Below the pieces are notes generated by a model, which was not told the DNA's origin, ran no database searches, and saw only the letters and a program-made list of their open reading frames with translations. From Flavobacteriaceae bacterium PS02293 (lineage in GTDB: Bacteria; Bacteroidota; Bacteroidia; Flavobacteriales; Weeksellaceae): a stretch of 64,000 nucleotides of DNA. Of this stretch, positions 8,241 through 16,811 are shown one piece after another. Location of the stretch: positions 1 through 64,000 of the forward strand of contig JASCOV010000002.1 of the NCBI GenBank assembly GCA_029960045.1, read 5' to 3'. Positions within the stretch are counted from its first letter, which is position 1. Every line of letters begins with the position of its first letter. Position numbers and translations under genes: made by a program.

Positions 8241-10415
8241 TTATTGTTGAGATTTGTGATAAGCAATCGCAATATGAATTTCAAAATAAGAAAAACCTTC
8301 GCCTAATTCGTCTTTTATGGCTTTTAAAGATGGAATGGTTTGCGTTTTTGCAATTTCAATAATCGGTTCTATTTTGCTCATATCCATTAATTCGTCGGCT
8401 TCTATCTTTCCTGCTGCAACAAAATTTACTAAATGATTTTGAATGGTATTGATAGACAGATTCCTAATTTTAGCGATTTCTTCGAAAGTGTTGCCGGCTT
8501 TGTAAAGTTCAAACGTTATAGCAAATGTCTCAGACGTATTATTGTTGGTCTTTTTAGGTTCTCGTTTTTTCTTCGGCTTTTTCTCGATGATTTTACTGCT
8601 CAACTGATGAACGATGCAATAATTTATAATTGTTGGAAGAAATAGTTCCCCATATTTTTCAATTTTAAAAGCTCCGAAACCACTTATCTGATTCAGTTCT
8701 TCTTTTGAATTTGGAAGATAACTTGACAATTCCAGCAAAGTTGCATCAGAAAAAATGACGTAAGGCGGAACATTTTCCCGTTCGGCGATTTCGCGTCTCA
8801 ATGTTCTTAGTTCTGAAAATAACTCATCATTTGTATCAATATTTGGAACTGAATAATCGGTTTCTATTTCAGCAACAGTCACTGCTTTGGCTTGTTCTCT
8901 GACTTTTTTGAAGATTACTTTTTTATTTTTAAATAAAACCAGATTGCTTTCTTCGTTTAATTTTAAAACCGAAAATTCCTCATTCGATTCACTCAGAAAA
9001 CCATTAATGAGTAATTGTCTTATCAAATTTTGCCAGTAATTTTTATCTTGAGTATTTCCAATGCCATAAGTCGGTAAACTGCGCATATAATCTGTAATTT
9101 TCACACTTTTGGAACCTCGCAAAAAATCAATAATTAGATTTTTTCCATAACGTTCTTTCAATCTGTAAATGGCACTTAATAATTTTTGAGCATCTACCGT
9201 TGCGTCCCAACTTTCAAAATCACTCAAACAATAATCGCAGGAATTGCAATTGCCATCGTGTTTTTCTCCGAAATATTCCATCAAATATTGTCTTCGGCAT
9301 TTTTGCATTTCGGCAAAGTCTGACATTTGTTTCAGCTTTTGCAACATCAGGTCAGATTGCTCTTCATTGCCTTCTATCATTGCAAATCTTTTCAGCTTAA
9401 TCACATCCGCATTTGAATAAAATAAAATCGCTTCACTCGGCAAACCATCTCTCCCAGCTCTTCCCGTTTCTTGGTAATAGCTTTCTATATTTTTCGGCAA
9501 ATCTGCGTGCATCACAAAACGGACATTGCTTTTGTCGATTCCCATTCCGAAGGCAATAGTAGCAACCATTACCCGGATTTTGTCCTTCAAAAAATCTTCC
9601 TGAACTTTCGCTCTTTCTAATGAAGAAATTCCTGCGTGATAAAATGCGGAATTAATACCATTTTCTCTCAAATTATTAGACATTTCTTCCGTTCCTTTTC
9701 TTGATAAACAGTAAATAATTCCCGAATCATTCGGATGTTCATTGAGATATTGAATGATATTCTGAAGGACGGATTGTTTTGGCTGAACAAAATATTTGAT
9801 ATTGGCTCTGTCAAAAGAAGAAATCAAAACCAAAGGCTGTTGAAGATTCAGTTGTTTGATGATGTCTTTTCTCGTGATTTCGTCTGCACTTGCGGTCAGT
9901 GCAATGATTGGCGTTTTTGGGAATTGTTTTTTTAAGTCATTTAAAAATAAATAATCCGGACGGAAATCGTGACCCCAATGCGAAACACAATGCGCTTCAT
10001 CTACCGCAAACAGGGAAATATTAACGTCATTCAGCAATTTTAAAAACGAGCCATTCTCTGCACTCAATTTTTCAGGCGCAACGTATAAAAGTTTGAGATG
10101 ACCGTTTTTTAATTGACTTAAAGTCTCATTTTGTTCAAAAGAAGACATCGAAGAATTGATGTACGAAGCCGAAATTCCATTCACGCGCAAAGCATCAACT
10201 TGGTCTTTCATCAACGCAATCAATGGAGAAATCACAATGGCAGTTCCATCTAAAACCAACGCCGGAACCTGATAACAAAGGGATTTTCCACCACCAGTTG
10301 GCATCAAAACAAAAGTGTCTTTTCTCGAAATTACATTTTCAATGGCGTTTGATTGCTCGAGTCTGAAATTGTCGTAGCCAAAATATTGCTGTAATATTTC
10401 TAATGGAGATTTCAT
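8241..10415 (-). CDS. recQ: ATP-dependent DNA helicase RecQ
   Basis: The 724-residue protein has a superfamily 2 helicase core with Walker A PTGGGKSLCYQ, the DEAH box DEAHCVSHWGHDFRP and motif VI around QETGRAGRDGLPS. The RecQ zinc site is in CRRQYLMEYFG...CNSCDYC, and an HRDC domain follows at about residues 525-600. After a basic linker (KKPKKKREPKKT) comes an extra helical segment, about 630-720, that looks like a winged-helix or HTH domain (NTFEEIAKIRNLSINTIQNHL). RecQ unwinds DNA with 3'-5' polarity in recombination and fork repair. The tail resembles the C-terminal HTH of Bacteroidota RecQ proteins. Confidence 0.95.
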   Translation of the reverse strand: MKSPLEILQQYFGYDNFRLEQSNAIENVISRKDTFVLMPTGGGKSLCYQVPALVLDGTAIVISPLIALMKDQVDALRVNGISASYINSSMSSFEQNETLSQLKNGHLKLLYVAPEKLSAENGSFLKLLNDVNISLFAVDEAHCVSHWGHDFRPDYLFLNDLKKQFPKTPIIALTASADEITRKDIIKQLNLQQPLVLISSFDRANIKYFVQPKQSVLQNIIQYLNEHPNDSGIIYCLSRKGTEEMSNNLRENGINSAFYHAGISSLERAKVQEDFLKDKIRVMVATIAFGMGIDKSNVRFVMHADLPKNIESYYQETGRAGRDGLPSEAILFYSNADVIKLKRFAMIEGNEEQSDLMLQKLKQMSDFAEMQKCRRQYLMEYFGEKHDGNCNSCDYCLSDFESWDATVDAQKLLSAIYRLKERYGKNLIIDFLRGSKSVKITDYMRSLPTYGIGNTQDKNYWQNLIRQLLINGFLSESNEEFSVLKLNEESNLVLFKNKKVIFKKVREQAKAVTVAEIETDYSVPNIDTNDELFSELRTLRREIAERENVPPYVIFSDATLLELSSYLPNSKEELNQISGFGAFKIEKYGELFLPTIINYCIVHQLSSKIIEKKPKKKREPKKTNNNTSETFAITFELYKAGNTFEEIAKIRNLSINTIQNHLVNFVAAGKIEADELMDMSKIEPIIEIAKTQTIPSLKAIKDELGEGFSYFEIHIAIAYHKSQQ

Positions 10416-10505
10416 TATTCAAAATTTGTGTTTGAGTAAAAATAATAAATTTTGATGGTTTTCTTAATTCAATCTTGCCAAAAATATTTTAGAAATAAAT
10501 TTATC

Positions 10506-11654
10506 TTAGTTATTAATCGGTTCTATCAAATTGTTTTTCTCAAAAAAATTATAACCTAAATCTACAGTTTTATAAGTTTTATCTCTAAGTTGAATTTTAA
10601 AAATCCTTCCATCTGTGCTAACTTCTCTTTCATATAAACTGATGTCTTTGTAATCAAATCCTTCTGGTCTTTCAAGTAAGTAATTACAAACAAATGGAAA
10701 TTTTTCATTAGTATTATTAATTACTTTAGCGTTAGATAATTCATCGAACAAAAAGAATTTTTCTGAATCATCAATTAAAGAGACTCTGTGATTTTTAGAT
10801 TTGAAAAAATAAATAAAAATGGGGTCTTTTACAATGATTTTTTCAAGATTGTTTTTTTGATATAAATAGCTAATATTTCTAATTAACCGCCTCAACTCAA
10901 ATGGAGATTTGTTACCGTAATCAGAAATTGTCTTGTAGATTTTCCCTTTTGAAATCAACGTAATAGTTTCAGTTTGTAAATCTGTTACATCAATACTGTA
11001 ATTTTTTTCTAATGAATTTAAATCCATTTGATTCAATTGATTATTAAAATCCTGAAAAATTTTGGGAGAGAATTTACCCGTGTAAAAACCTTCTTTCAAA
11101 TTAAATCTTATGCCATTAAAAATAATTTCACCATTTGCTTTTACTATGGTATTGTTTTCGGGACAAGTTCCATAACAACCACTTTTAGATACAATAATTT
11201 CATCAAAAATTAGATTGTTTTGTTTCAGTTTTGTCTTTTTAGAAATAAATAATTGGGCAGATTTATTCTTAAATTCTAATAGAAGAGAATCTTTATTGAG
11301 TTTTATTATTTTGTTAGATTCAAATTTGTTGGTAACAGGATTGAGAATAGATAAAGAATCCGCGCTTATTTTGAATTTTGTTTTTTCGCCCAGATATAAG
11401 GTTTTATTTTCCCATCTTTCTTGTTGTTCAATAAATTTGAAAAACCCATTCCTATTAATGTATGTTCCGTCTTTCTGACAAATGAAATTAGGAGCATCAA
11501 ATATAAATGGAGAAGGCGGCTCATCTGAATTTTTAGATTTTGTTTCTGTAAATACCCATTCTCCAAGAATATCTTGTTTATATTGATTTTCTTTTTCCGA
11601 AGTGCAGGAAAAAATGATACTCAAGAGAAAAATATAAAATATTAGTTTTTTCAT
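10506..11654 (-). CDS. Lipoprotein with DUF6438 domain
   Basis: The 382-residue protein has a lipoprotein signal (lipobox FSC, Cys17). A lipocalin-like N-terminal part follows (ILGEWVFTETK, residues about 30-115). A DUF6438 domain (about 140-255) is marked by SGCYGTCPENN and the repeated short beta strands after it. The C-terminal third is unassigned. It is probably anchored to the outer or inner membrane, facing the periplasm. The function is unknown. It is separated from aspS upstream by a terminator. Confidence 0.75.
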   Translation of the reverse strand: MKKLIFYIFLLSIIFSCTSEKENQYKQDILGEWVFTETKSKNSDEPPSPFIFDAPNFICQKDGTYINRNGFFKFIEQQERWENKTLYLGEKTKFKISADSLSILNPVTNKFESNKIIKLNKDSLLLEFKNKSAQLFISKKTKLKQNNLIFDEIIVSKSGCYGTCPENNTIVKANGEIIFNGIRFNLKEGFYTGKFSPKIFQDFNNQLNQMDLNSLEKNYSIDVTDLQTETITLISKGKIYKTISDYGNKSPFELRRLIRNISYLYQKNNLEKIIVKDPIFIYFFKSKNHRVSLIDDSEKFFLFDELSNAKVINNTNEKFPFVCNYLLERPEGFDYKDISLYEREVSTDGRIFKIQLRDKTYKTVDLGYNFFEKNNLIEPINN

Positions 11655-11656
11655 AA

Positions 11657-11687
11657 CAAAAAAGCGAAGAAAAATTTCCTCGCTTCT
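11657..11687 (-). terminator. Terminator after aspS
   Basis: On the minus strand, AAGCGAGGAAA pairs with TTTTTCTTCGCTT and is followed by a T-run, starting 4 nt after the aspS stop. Confidence 0.75.
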
Positions 11688-11690
11688 AAT

Positions 11691-13445
11691 TTATGATTTT
11701 AAATCTAATTTTAATTCTAACTCTGTGAGTTGTTCCTGATGAATCGGTGCCGGCGCATCAATCATCACATCTCTTCCAGAATTATTTTTAGGGAATGCGA
11801 TGTAATCTCTAATCACTTCGTTTCCGTCCAAAATTGCAACCAATCTATCGAATCCGAAAGCTAATCCTCCGTGAGGTGGAGCTCCATATTTGAAAGCATT
11901 CATCAAGAATCCGAATTGCGCTTCTGCTTCTTCTTTTGAGAATCCTAACAAGTCAAACATTCTTGACTGTAAATCTTTATCAAAAATTCTGATAGAACCA
12001 CCACCAATTTCGTTTCCGTTAAGAACCAAATCGTAAGCATTAGCTCTAGCTTTTCCTGGGTCTGTTTCTAATAAATGGAAATCTTCGGTTTTTGGAGAAG
12101 TGAATGGGTGGTGCATTGCGTGGTATCTTCCGCTTTCTTCATCAAATTCCAATAATGGGAAGTCTACAACCCAAAGTGGAGCAAATTCGTTTCCTTTTCT
12201 TAGACCAAGACGGTTTCCAAGTTCCATTCTCAAAGCTGAAAGTTGAGTTCTCACTTTATCAGCATTTCCGCTCATCAAGAACATTAAATCTCCAGCCTTT
12301 GCTCCGAATTTCTCAGCTATTTTCTTCAAATCTTCTTCAGAATAGAATTTGTTAACTGATGAAGTTACAACACCGTCATTTTGGGATTTAATCCAAACCA
12401 TTCCGGTTGCACCGATTTGGGGACGTTTTACCCAATCAATTAATTCATCGATTTGTTTTCTAGTGTAATCTGCAATGCCTTCAACATTGATTCCGACAAC
12501 CAATTCTGCATCATCAAATATTTTGAAATCTTTTCCTTTAACTAATTCATTCAATTCCACGAACTCCATTCCGAAACGGATGTCCGGTTTGTCGTTTCCA
12601 TATTTTTGCATCGCATCGGCAAAAGTCATTCTTGGGAAATCTCCGAATTCGTTTCCTGTGATGTCTTTCAAAAGAACTTTCGTCATTCCTTCGAAAACAT
12701 TCATAATATCTTCTTGCTCTACGAATGCCATTTCGCAATCGATTTGTGTGAATTCCGGCTGTCTGTCCGCACGCAAATCCTCATCGCGGAAACATTTCAC
12801 GATTTGGAAATATCTGTCCATTCCGCCAACCATTAGCAATTGCTTGAAAGTCTGTGGCGATTGTGGCAAAGCGTAAAATTGTCCCGGATTCATTCTGCTT
12901 GGAACCACGAAATCTCTCGCACCTTCCGGAGTAGATTTAATCAAAACAGGCGTTTCAACCTCAATGAAGCCTTCTTCGGAAAGATAATTTCTCACTTTCT
13001 GCGCCATTTTGTGACGGAAAATCAATTTATCTTTTACAGGATTTCTTCTGATGTCGAGGTATCTGTATTTCATTCTCAATTCTTCGCCACCGTCGGTTTC
13101 GTCTTCGATGGTGAAAGGAGGTAATTGAGATTCGTTTAAAATAGTTAGGTTTTCAACTAAGATTTCTACGTCGCCTGTTGCAATCTTTGGGTTTTTGGAA
13201 GTACGTTCGATAACGGTTCCTTCAACTTTGATGACAAACTCACGGCCGAGTTTCTTAGCAGTTTCCAAAAGTTCTTTGGAAGTTCTGTCCTCGTCCAAAA
13301 CCAATTGTGTGATGCCGTAACGGTCTCGCAAATCTATCCAAATCATAAAACCTTTGTCACGGATGGTTTGTACCCAGCCGGAAAGTGTTACTTTTTCATT
13401 CAGATTTTTCAGCGTCAGTTCGCCGTTTGTGTGTGTACGGAACAT
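11691..13445 (-). CDS. aspS: Aspartyl-tRNA synthetase
   Basis: The 584-residue protein is a bacterial-type class II synthetase. It has an N-terminal OB fold ([23 protein letters not shown]), motif 1 around [20 protein letters not shown], motif 2 in [19 protein letters not shown], a GAD insertion and motif 3 in [14 protein letters not shown]. It charges tRNA-Asp in the cytoplasm. Five 7-nt units of the TCTAANN type precede the ATG. Confidence 0.97.
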   Translation of the reverse strand: MFRTHTNGELTLKNLNEKVTLSGWVQTIRDKGFMIWIDLRDRYGITQLVLDEDRTSKELLETAKKLGREFVIKVEGTVIERTSKNPKIATGDVEILVENLTILNESQLPPFTIEDETDGGEELRMKYRYLDIRRNPVKDKLIFRHKMAQKVRNYLSEEGFIEVETPVLIKSTPEGARDFVVPSRMNPGQFYALPQSPQTFKQLLMVGGMDRYFQIVKCFRDEDLRADRQPEFTQIDCEMAFVEQEDIMNVFEGMTKVLLKDITGNEFGDFPRMTFADAMQKYGNDKPDIRFGMEFVELNELVKGKDFKIFDDAELVVGINVEGIADYTRKQIDELIDWVKRPQIGATGMVWIKSQNDGVVTSSVNKFYSEEDLKKIAEKFGAKAGDLMFLMSGNADKVRTQLSALRMELGNRLGLRKGNEFAPLWVVDFPLLEFDEESGRYHAMHHPFTSPKTEDFHLLETDPGKARANAYDLVLNGNEIGGGSIRIFDKDLQSRMFDLLGFSKEEAEAQFGFLMNAFKYGAPPHGGLAFGFDRLVAILDGNEVIRDYIAFPKNNSGRDVMIDAPAPIHQEQLTELELKLDLKS

Positions 13446-13482
13446 TTTTTTAGATGTTAGATGTTAGACTTTAGAGATTAGA
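13446..13482 (-). repeat. Heptad tract upstream of aspS
   Basis: On the minus strand there are five perfect-phase units (TCTAATC, TCTAAAG, TCTAACA, TCTAACA, TCTAAAA), then AA and the ATG. This is the most regular tract in the window. Confidence 0.8.
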
Positions 13483-13621
13483 CATTTAGTCGTCCAATTT
13501 CCGAGTGCAAAGATATGGATATATGAAAAAATACACTACGAATATGTAAATAAATACTACAAAAATGGAAATTAGTTCCATAATTCTTGTAGTTTTGATT
13601 GAATGTGAAAATCTTCAATCT

Positions 13622-13752
13622 TGGCGAAGCGCGTGAGGGATAGTAGTGAATATCCTTTTTTTTGGCGGACGGAATTGGCGGATGGAAAAAAGATAGTAAC
13701 GGATAGCCCGGCCCGAGCGGTGGGAAAAGCTTTGGAGAGGGACACGCCCACA
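13622..13752 (-). repeat. Modular intergenic repeat, sub-family A, copy 2
   Basis: On the minus strand it opens GGGCGTGTCCCTCTCC, continues CCGCTCGGGCCGGGCTATCC, then a T-tract. A short core follows with TCCGCC present twice, then an A-tract and the right arm ATTCACTACTATCCCTCACG. The arms match copies 1 and 3; the core does not. It lies between divergent aspS and the THX gene, where it also creates a spurious 91-codon open frame. Confidence 0.8.
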
Positions 13753-13809
13753 TTCTTTGTACTCTCGTAATTTTATTGTAATTTAGTGGAAATCAAATAT
13801 TTAATTATT

Positions 13810-13995
13810 ATGGGAAGAGGAGACCAAAAATCTACCAAAGGAAAAATCGCGCGAGGAAGTTATGGAAAATCCAGACTTAGAAAAACCTCGAAACCTGTAG
13901 TAGTGGCGGAAAAGCCAGTAAAAGAAAAAGCAGAACCAAAGCCAAAAGCGACGAAAGCGAAGGCTGAAAAGGCAAGTGAATCTGAAGAAAAATAA
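13810..13995 (+). CDS. 30S ribosomal protein THX family
   Basis: The 61-residue protein starts MGRGDQKSTKGKIARGSYGKSR, the THX (S31-like) signature, and continues into a Lys/Ala/Pro tail that turns acidic at the end (SESEEK). THX binds 16S rRNA in the head of the small subunit. The ATG at 13810 is chosen because the family starts with MGRGD/MGKGD. An in-frame ATG at 13786 would add eight unconserved residues. Confidence 0.85.
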   Translation: MGRGDQKSTKGKIARGSYGKSRLRKTSKPVVVAEKPVKEKAEPKPKATKAKAEKASESEEK

Positions 13996-13998
13996 AAA

Positions 13999-14031
13999 AA
14001 TCGGGCTCGTAAATTTGACGAGCCCGATTTG
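13999..14031. terminator. Bidirectional terminator between THX and DUF937 genes
   Basis: The perfect stem ATCGGGCTCGT / ACGAGCCCGAT with a 7-nt loop lies between convergent genes. It has A-rich and T-rich flanks, so it can serve both strands. Confidence 0.85.
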
Positions 14032-14049
14032 TATTTGTTATGTAATTAT

Positions 14050-14703
14050 TTATTTTCCGAAAAGTCCCCCTAACAGTCCTCCAAGTCCTCCTTGTTGAGA
14101 TTGCTGTTGTTGATTTCCTCCTCCTAAAACACTTCCAAGAATATCGCCTAATCCACCTCCCGAAGATTGCGTTGCGCCACCAAGTACACTTCCCAAAATA
14201 TCACTCAAAGGATTGTTGGATGCCTGAGATTCCTGAGCAGAATTACCAAGTATTCCACCGAGTAGATCTCCCAATCCACCGCCCGAAGTTACGTTGTTGG
14301 CTTGCTTTTGCTGACCGATGTAACCCATAATTACCGGAGCCAACATCGCCAAAATTGGTCCTATCTTGTCCATAGAAATACCTGTATTCTGAGAAAGTTG
14401 GTTTTCTACATTTGCTTTTTCGCCGCCGAAAATATGACCCAAAATAGAATCACCTTCTTGTTCTCTGTCAAGTGCTTGTGCAGGATTGTTCAAGATGCTT
14501 CCATCGTGGTGTTTGTCTAGTGTTGCATTTAGTTTGTCTGCTTCGTCAGAATTTTCTGATTTTTTCTTTAAATAGCTGATCACCAAAGGTGCTGCAACTA
14601 TCAAAAGTGCGATGATTTGATTTTTGCTGATCCCGAATTTGTTTTCAGCCTGTTCTGCAACCTGGTTGCCTGTACTTCCTGTGATAAGGTCTAGTAAACT
14701 CAT
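14050..14703 (-). CDS. DUF937 (YidB-like) protein with glycine-rich repeat tail
   Basis: The 217-residue protein has an N-terminal DUF937 region (LLDLITGSTGNQVAEQAENKFG...LLIVAAPLVISYLKKK) and a central copy-like segment (ILGHIFGGEKANVENQLSQNTG...LAMLAPVIMGYIG). The tail, about residues 143-217, has five repeats built on L-(G/S)-D-(I/L)-LG-x-(V/I)-LGG, separated by Gln/Ser/Asn. No signal peptide is visible. The function of the family is unsettled. It is a single gene between terminators. Confidence 0.75.
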   Translation of the reverse strand: MSLLDLITGSTGNQVAEQAENKFGISKNQIIALLIVAAPLVISYLKKKSENSDEADKLNATLDKHHDGSILNNPAQALDREQEGDSILGHIFGGEKANVENQLSQNTGISMDKIGPILAMLAPVIMGYIGQQKQANNVTSGGGLGDLLGGILGNSAQESQASNNPLSDILGSVLGGATQSSGGGLGDILGSVLGGGNQQQQSQQGGLGGLLGGLFGK

Positions 14704-14764
14704 AATTTATGTCTTTTGTTTAAACCAAAGATAAAAATTATTAGAGAGATTTAAGATTAATTTT

Positions 14765-16024
14765 TTAAAGTTTACTAATTTCTTCCATCGATTGATATTT
14801 TTTACGAAGTTCTATAAACTTTCTGGATGATTCTTTCAGAACGATAATATGATCCTCTGTCTGTCCATCTCTTAAGGTAAATTCTATACATCCGATATTG
14901 TTGTGAAGCCAGGGAAGCATATAATAAGTGAGTCCGTCTTTGTATAGTTTTTCCTTATGAAACTTCTGCCCTTGAGGTGTCAAAGAAACGATGTAAAGAC
15001 TGCAGATATAAAACAACGGGATAAAAAGAGGAGCAAATCTGAGTTTTCTCAAAGCATATTTTACACTTAATTTTTTTATTCCCAAAGCAATAAGCAAAGT
15101 GAAAACAATGTAAAAAGGAATGAAGAAAACATAGTTGTCAGAAACTGCATAAAAAGTAGCAAAACCTAATGTGAAAAGAGAAGCTGTAAGTAGAAAAAGA
15201 GATTCTGTTTTGAAATTTTTGCACAAATAAATAACTCCAGCAACACTAAATAAAATGAAAACATTAAAATTATAAATCAAAAATGCAGCTGCCTTCACCA
15301 CATCTTTTATCAAATCCGAAAAACCCTGAGTGAAAGTGTCGTTTACCCAAGGCCCTTTTTTTGAGACGAATACAAATTTCATTTCAATGTCCTGTAAATG
15401 GTTCACGAAAAACATTAATGAAAAAATGAGAAAGAAAGAAATCAATGATATTAATGCTTTTTTTCTGTCTGACTTTAATAAATAAAGCAAAATCAAATAG
15501 GCAGGAATCAACATAATATTCTGAATGTGAACCCAAAGGCTCAACCCCAATATAATCCCCACAGGGATAATGTAATTCCGAGAATCTATCTTTAAAGACT
15601 TGACCGAATAGACCAAGAAAAGAATAATCCAAAGCGCATTAAATGTATAAACCTCAACAGTTTCCGCACTGCGCCAAAAAGTAAAAGAAAAGCCAAAAAC
15701 GAAAGTCGACATTATAGCTATCCAGTTTTCTTCAACGAATTCTTTGATCAAAACAAAAACTAAACTCACAGTAATGGCAGCGGGAACTACAGACATCAAC
15801 CTCATCACGAATACGCTATCCATTCCCAAAAATTTTGAAAAAAAGACGGCAGTGTTGATATACAGAAAATGTGTAAGTGGCATAAAATCGGTCAAGAATT
15901 CCCGTTTTTCTATATCCAAAACAAACCCAATACAATCTCCAAATGATATTTTGGAAAAACTACCTGCGTAATAAATGATTAAAAAAGTAAGAAAAATTAA
16001 AAAGGTAATAGTTTTTTTGGACAT
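14765..16024 (-). CDS. Polytopic membrane glycosyltransferase-like protein (GT39/DUF2723-like)
   Basis: The 419-residue protein has about nine to ten hydrophobic helices. The first periplasmic loop carries an acidic pair (FGDCIGFVLDIEKREF) and PLTHFLY, the arrangement seen in lipid-linked-sugar glycosyltransferases of the GT39/ArnT and DUF2723 groups. A soluble tail of about 60 residues follows. It would transfer a sugar from a polyprenyl carrier at the periplasmic face; donor and acceptor are unknown. It starts 3 nt after the stop of the DUF2480 gene, so the two are one operon. Confidence 0.7.
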   Translation of the reverse strand: MSKKTITFLIFLTFLIIYYAGSFSKISFGDCIGFVLDIEKREFLTDFMPLTHFLYINTAVFFSKFLGMDSVFVMRLMSVVPAAITVSLVFVLIKEFVEENWIAIMSTFVFGFSFTFWRSAETVEVYTFNALWIILFLVYSVKSLKIDSRNYIIPVGIILGLSLWVHIQNIMLIPAYLILLYLLKSDRKKALISLISFFLIFSLMFFVNHLQDIEMKFVFVSKKGPWVNDTFTQGFSDLIKDVVKAAAFLIYNFNVFILFSVAGVIYLCKNFKTESLFLLTASLFTLGFATFYAVSDNYVFFIPFYIVFTLLIALGIKKLSVKYALRKLRFAPLFIPLFYICSLYIVSLTPQGQKFHKEKLYKDGLTYYMLPWLHNNIGCIEFTLRDGQTEDHIIVLKESSRKFIELRKKYQSMEEISKL

Positions 16025-16027
16025 AAA

Positions 16028-16528
16028 TTAATTTTTAAAAATAGGAACATTGCTGCACGCCTCGCCGAACATTAGGGATTTCACGAGCGGTTTCAATTGT
16101 TCTACTAATTCTACGTAAGCATTATTCGGGATCAGTTCATCGCTGCAACCTTTTACCAAGACACGTTTGTCTCTCAGTTCAGAAAAATCATAGGTTTGGA
16201 TGGCATTGTGCATCAATAAAACTTCCAGATCTTCACGGTTGCCAAAAACTACTTTTTTCGCAGCATCCGTAATTTTTGAAGTGATTAAAAAGTAAGCCCA
16301 AAGAGGAATGATCACATCTTCAGAACAATAGATGTAAACATAAGCATCCTTATAAACTTCAGCATCGATATTTTTGATTTTTTCGCGGAAATCTTTTTCC
16401 TTCAAAATCATTCCTTCCCAAAGAAAATCCTTGATGTCAATCCCAATTCTTTTCCCTTTCGGAAACAGATCAGTAATATCAAAATTCACCAATCCACTTT
16501 CCGCAACCTTATTTATAATCTCTTCCAT
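16028..16528 (-). CDS. DUF2480 family protein
   Basis: The 166-residue soluble protein opens EEIINKVAESGLVNFDITDLFP and continues GKRIGIDIKDFLWEGMILKEKDFREKI, which fits DUF2480, a family limited to Bacteroidota and of unknown role. It contains a conserved CSDELIPNNAYVELVEQLKP segment near the C-terminus. It shares an operon with the downstream membrane glycosyltransferase-like gene. Confidence 0.7.
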   Translation of the reverse strand: MEEIINKVAESGLVNFDITDLFPKGKRIGIDIKDFLWEGMILKEKDFREKIKNIDAEVYKDAYVYIYCSEDVIIPLWAYFLITSKITDAAKKVVFGNREDLEVLLMHNAIQTYDFSELRDKRVLVKGCSDELIPNNAYVELVEQLKPLVKSLMFGEACSNVPIFKN

Positions 16529-16545
16529 TTTCTAAATTTTAAATA

Positions 16546-16667
16546 TTTTAGGAGCTACTTCCCGCTATCCGCTGTATCTTTTTTGTCATTAAATATTTGT
16601 CATAATTTAGACATTAGTCGAAAGACAAAAAAGGATGCCGCTACTATCGGGGCTATGGGATTTGTCA
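16546..16667 (+). repeat. Modular intergenic repeat, sub-family B, copy 1
   Basis: The left arm is TTTTAGGAGCT then CCCGCTATCCGCTGTATC and a T-tract. The core starts TGTC and ends GACA, so T6GTC pairs with GACA6 (9 bp). The right arm is GGATGCCGCTACTATC then GGGGCTATGG and TTTGTCA. It shares both arms with the copy at 62616-62749. It lies between the divergent DUF2480 and lpxB genes. Confidence 0.8.
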
Positions 16668-16774
16668 ACCAATCAAATTTTGTCGACAATTTAACTTTCC
16701 CAATCCTAATAAACCAAAATGATTTATTTTTGTTCAAAGTTAAGAATTTCAGAGAAAAAACTTAATTTTAAAAA

Positions 16775-16811
16775 TCTATCATCCAAACTTTCATAATCTA
16801 AAATCTACATC
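16775..16811 (+). repeat. Heptad tract upstream of lpxB
   Basis: The units TCTATCA, TCCAAAC, TTTCATA, then (after one extra base) TCTAAAA and TCTACAT, end one base before the TTG start. This is a slightly decayed version of the tracts at aroC and aspS. Confidence 0.65.

Noticed and set aside
13478..13753. 91-codon minus-strand open frame
   Set aside because: It lies entirely in the aspS/THX gap and mostly in the sub-family A repeat; it has no ribosome site and its composition follows the repeat arms.
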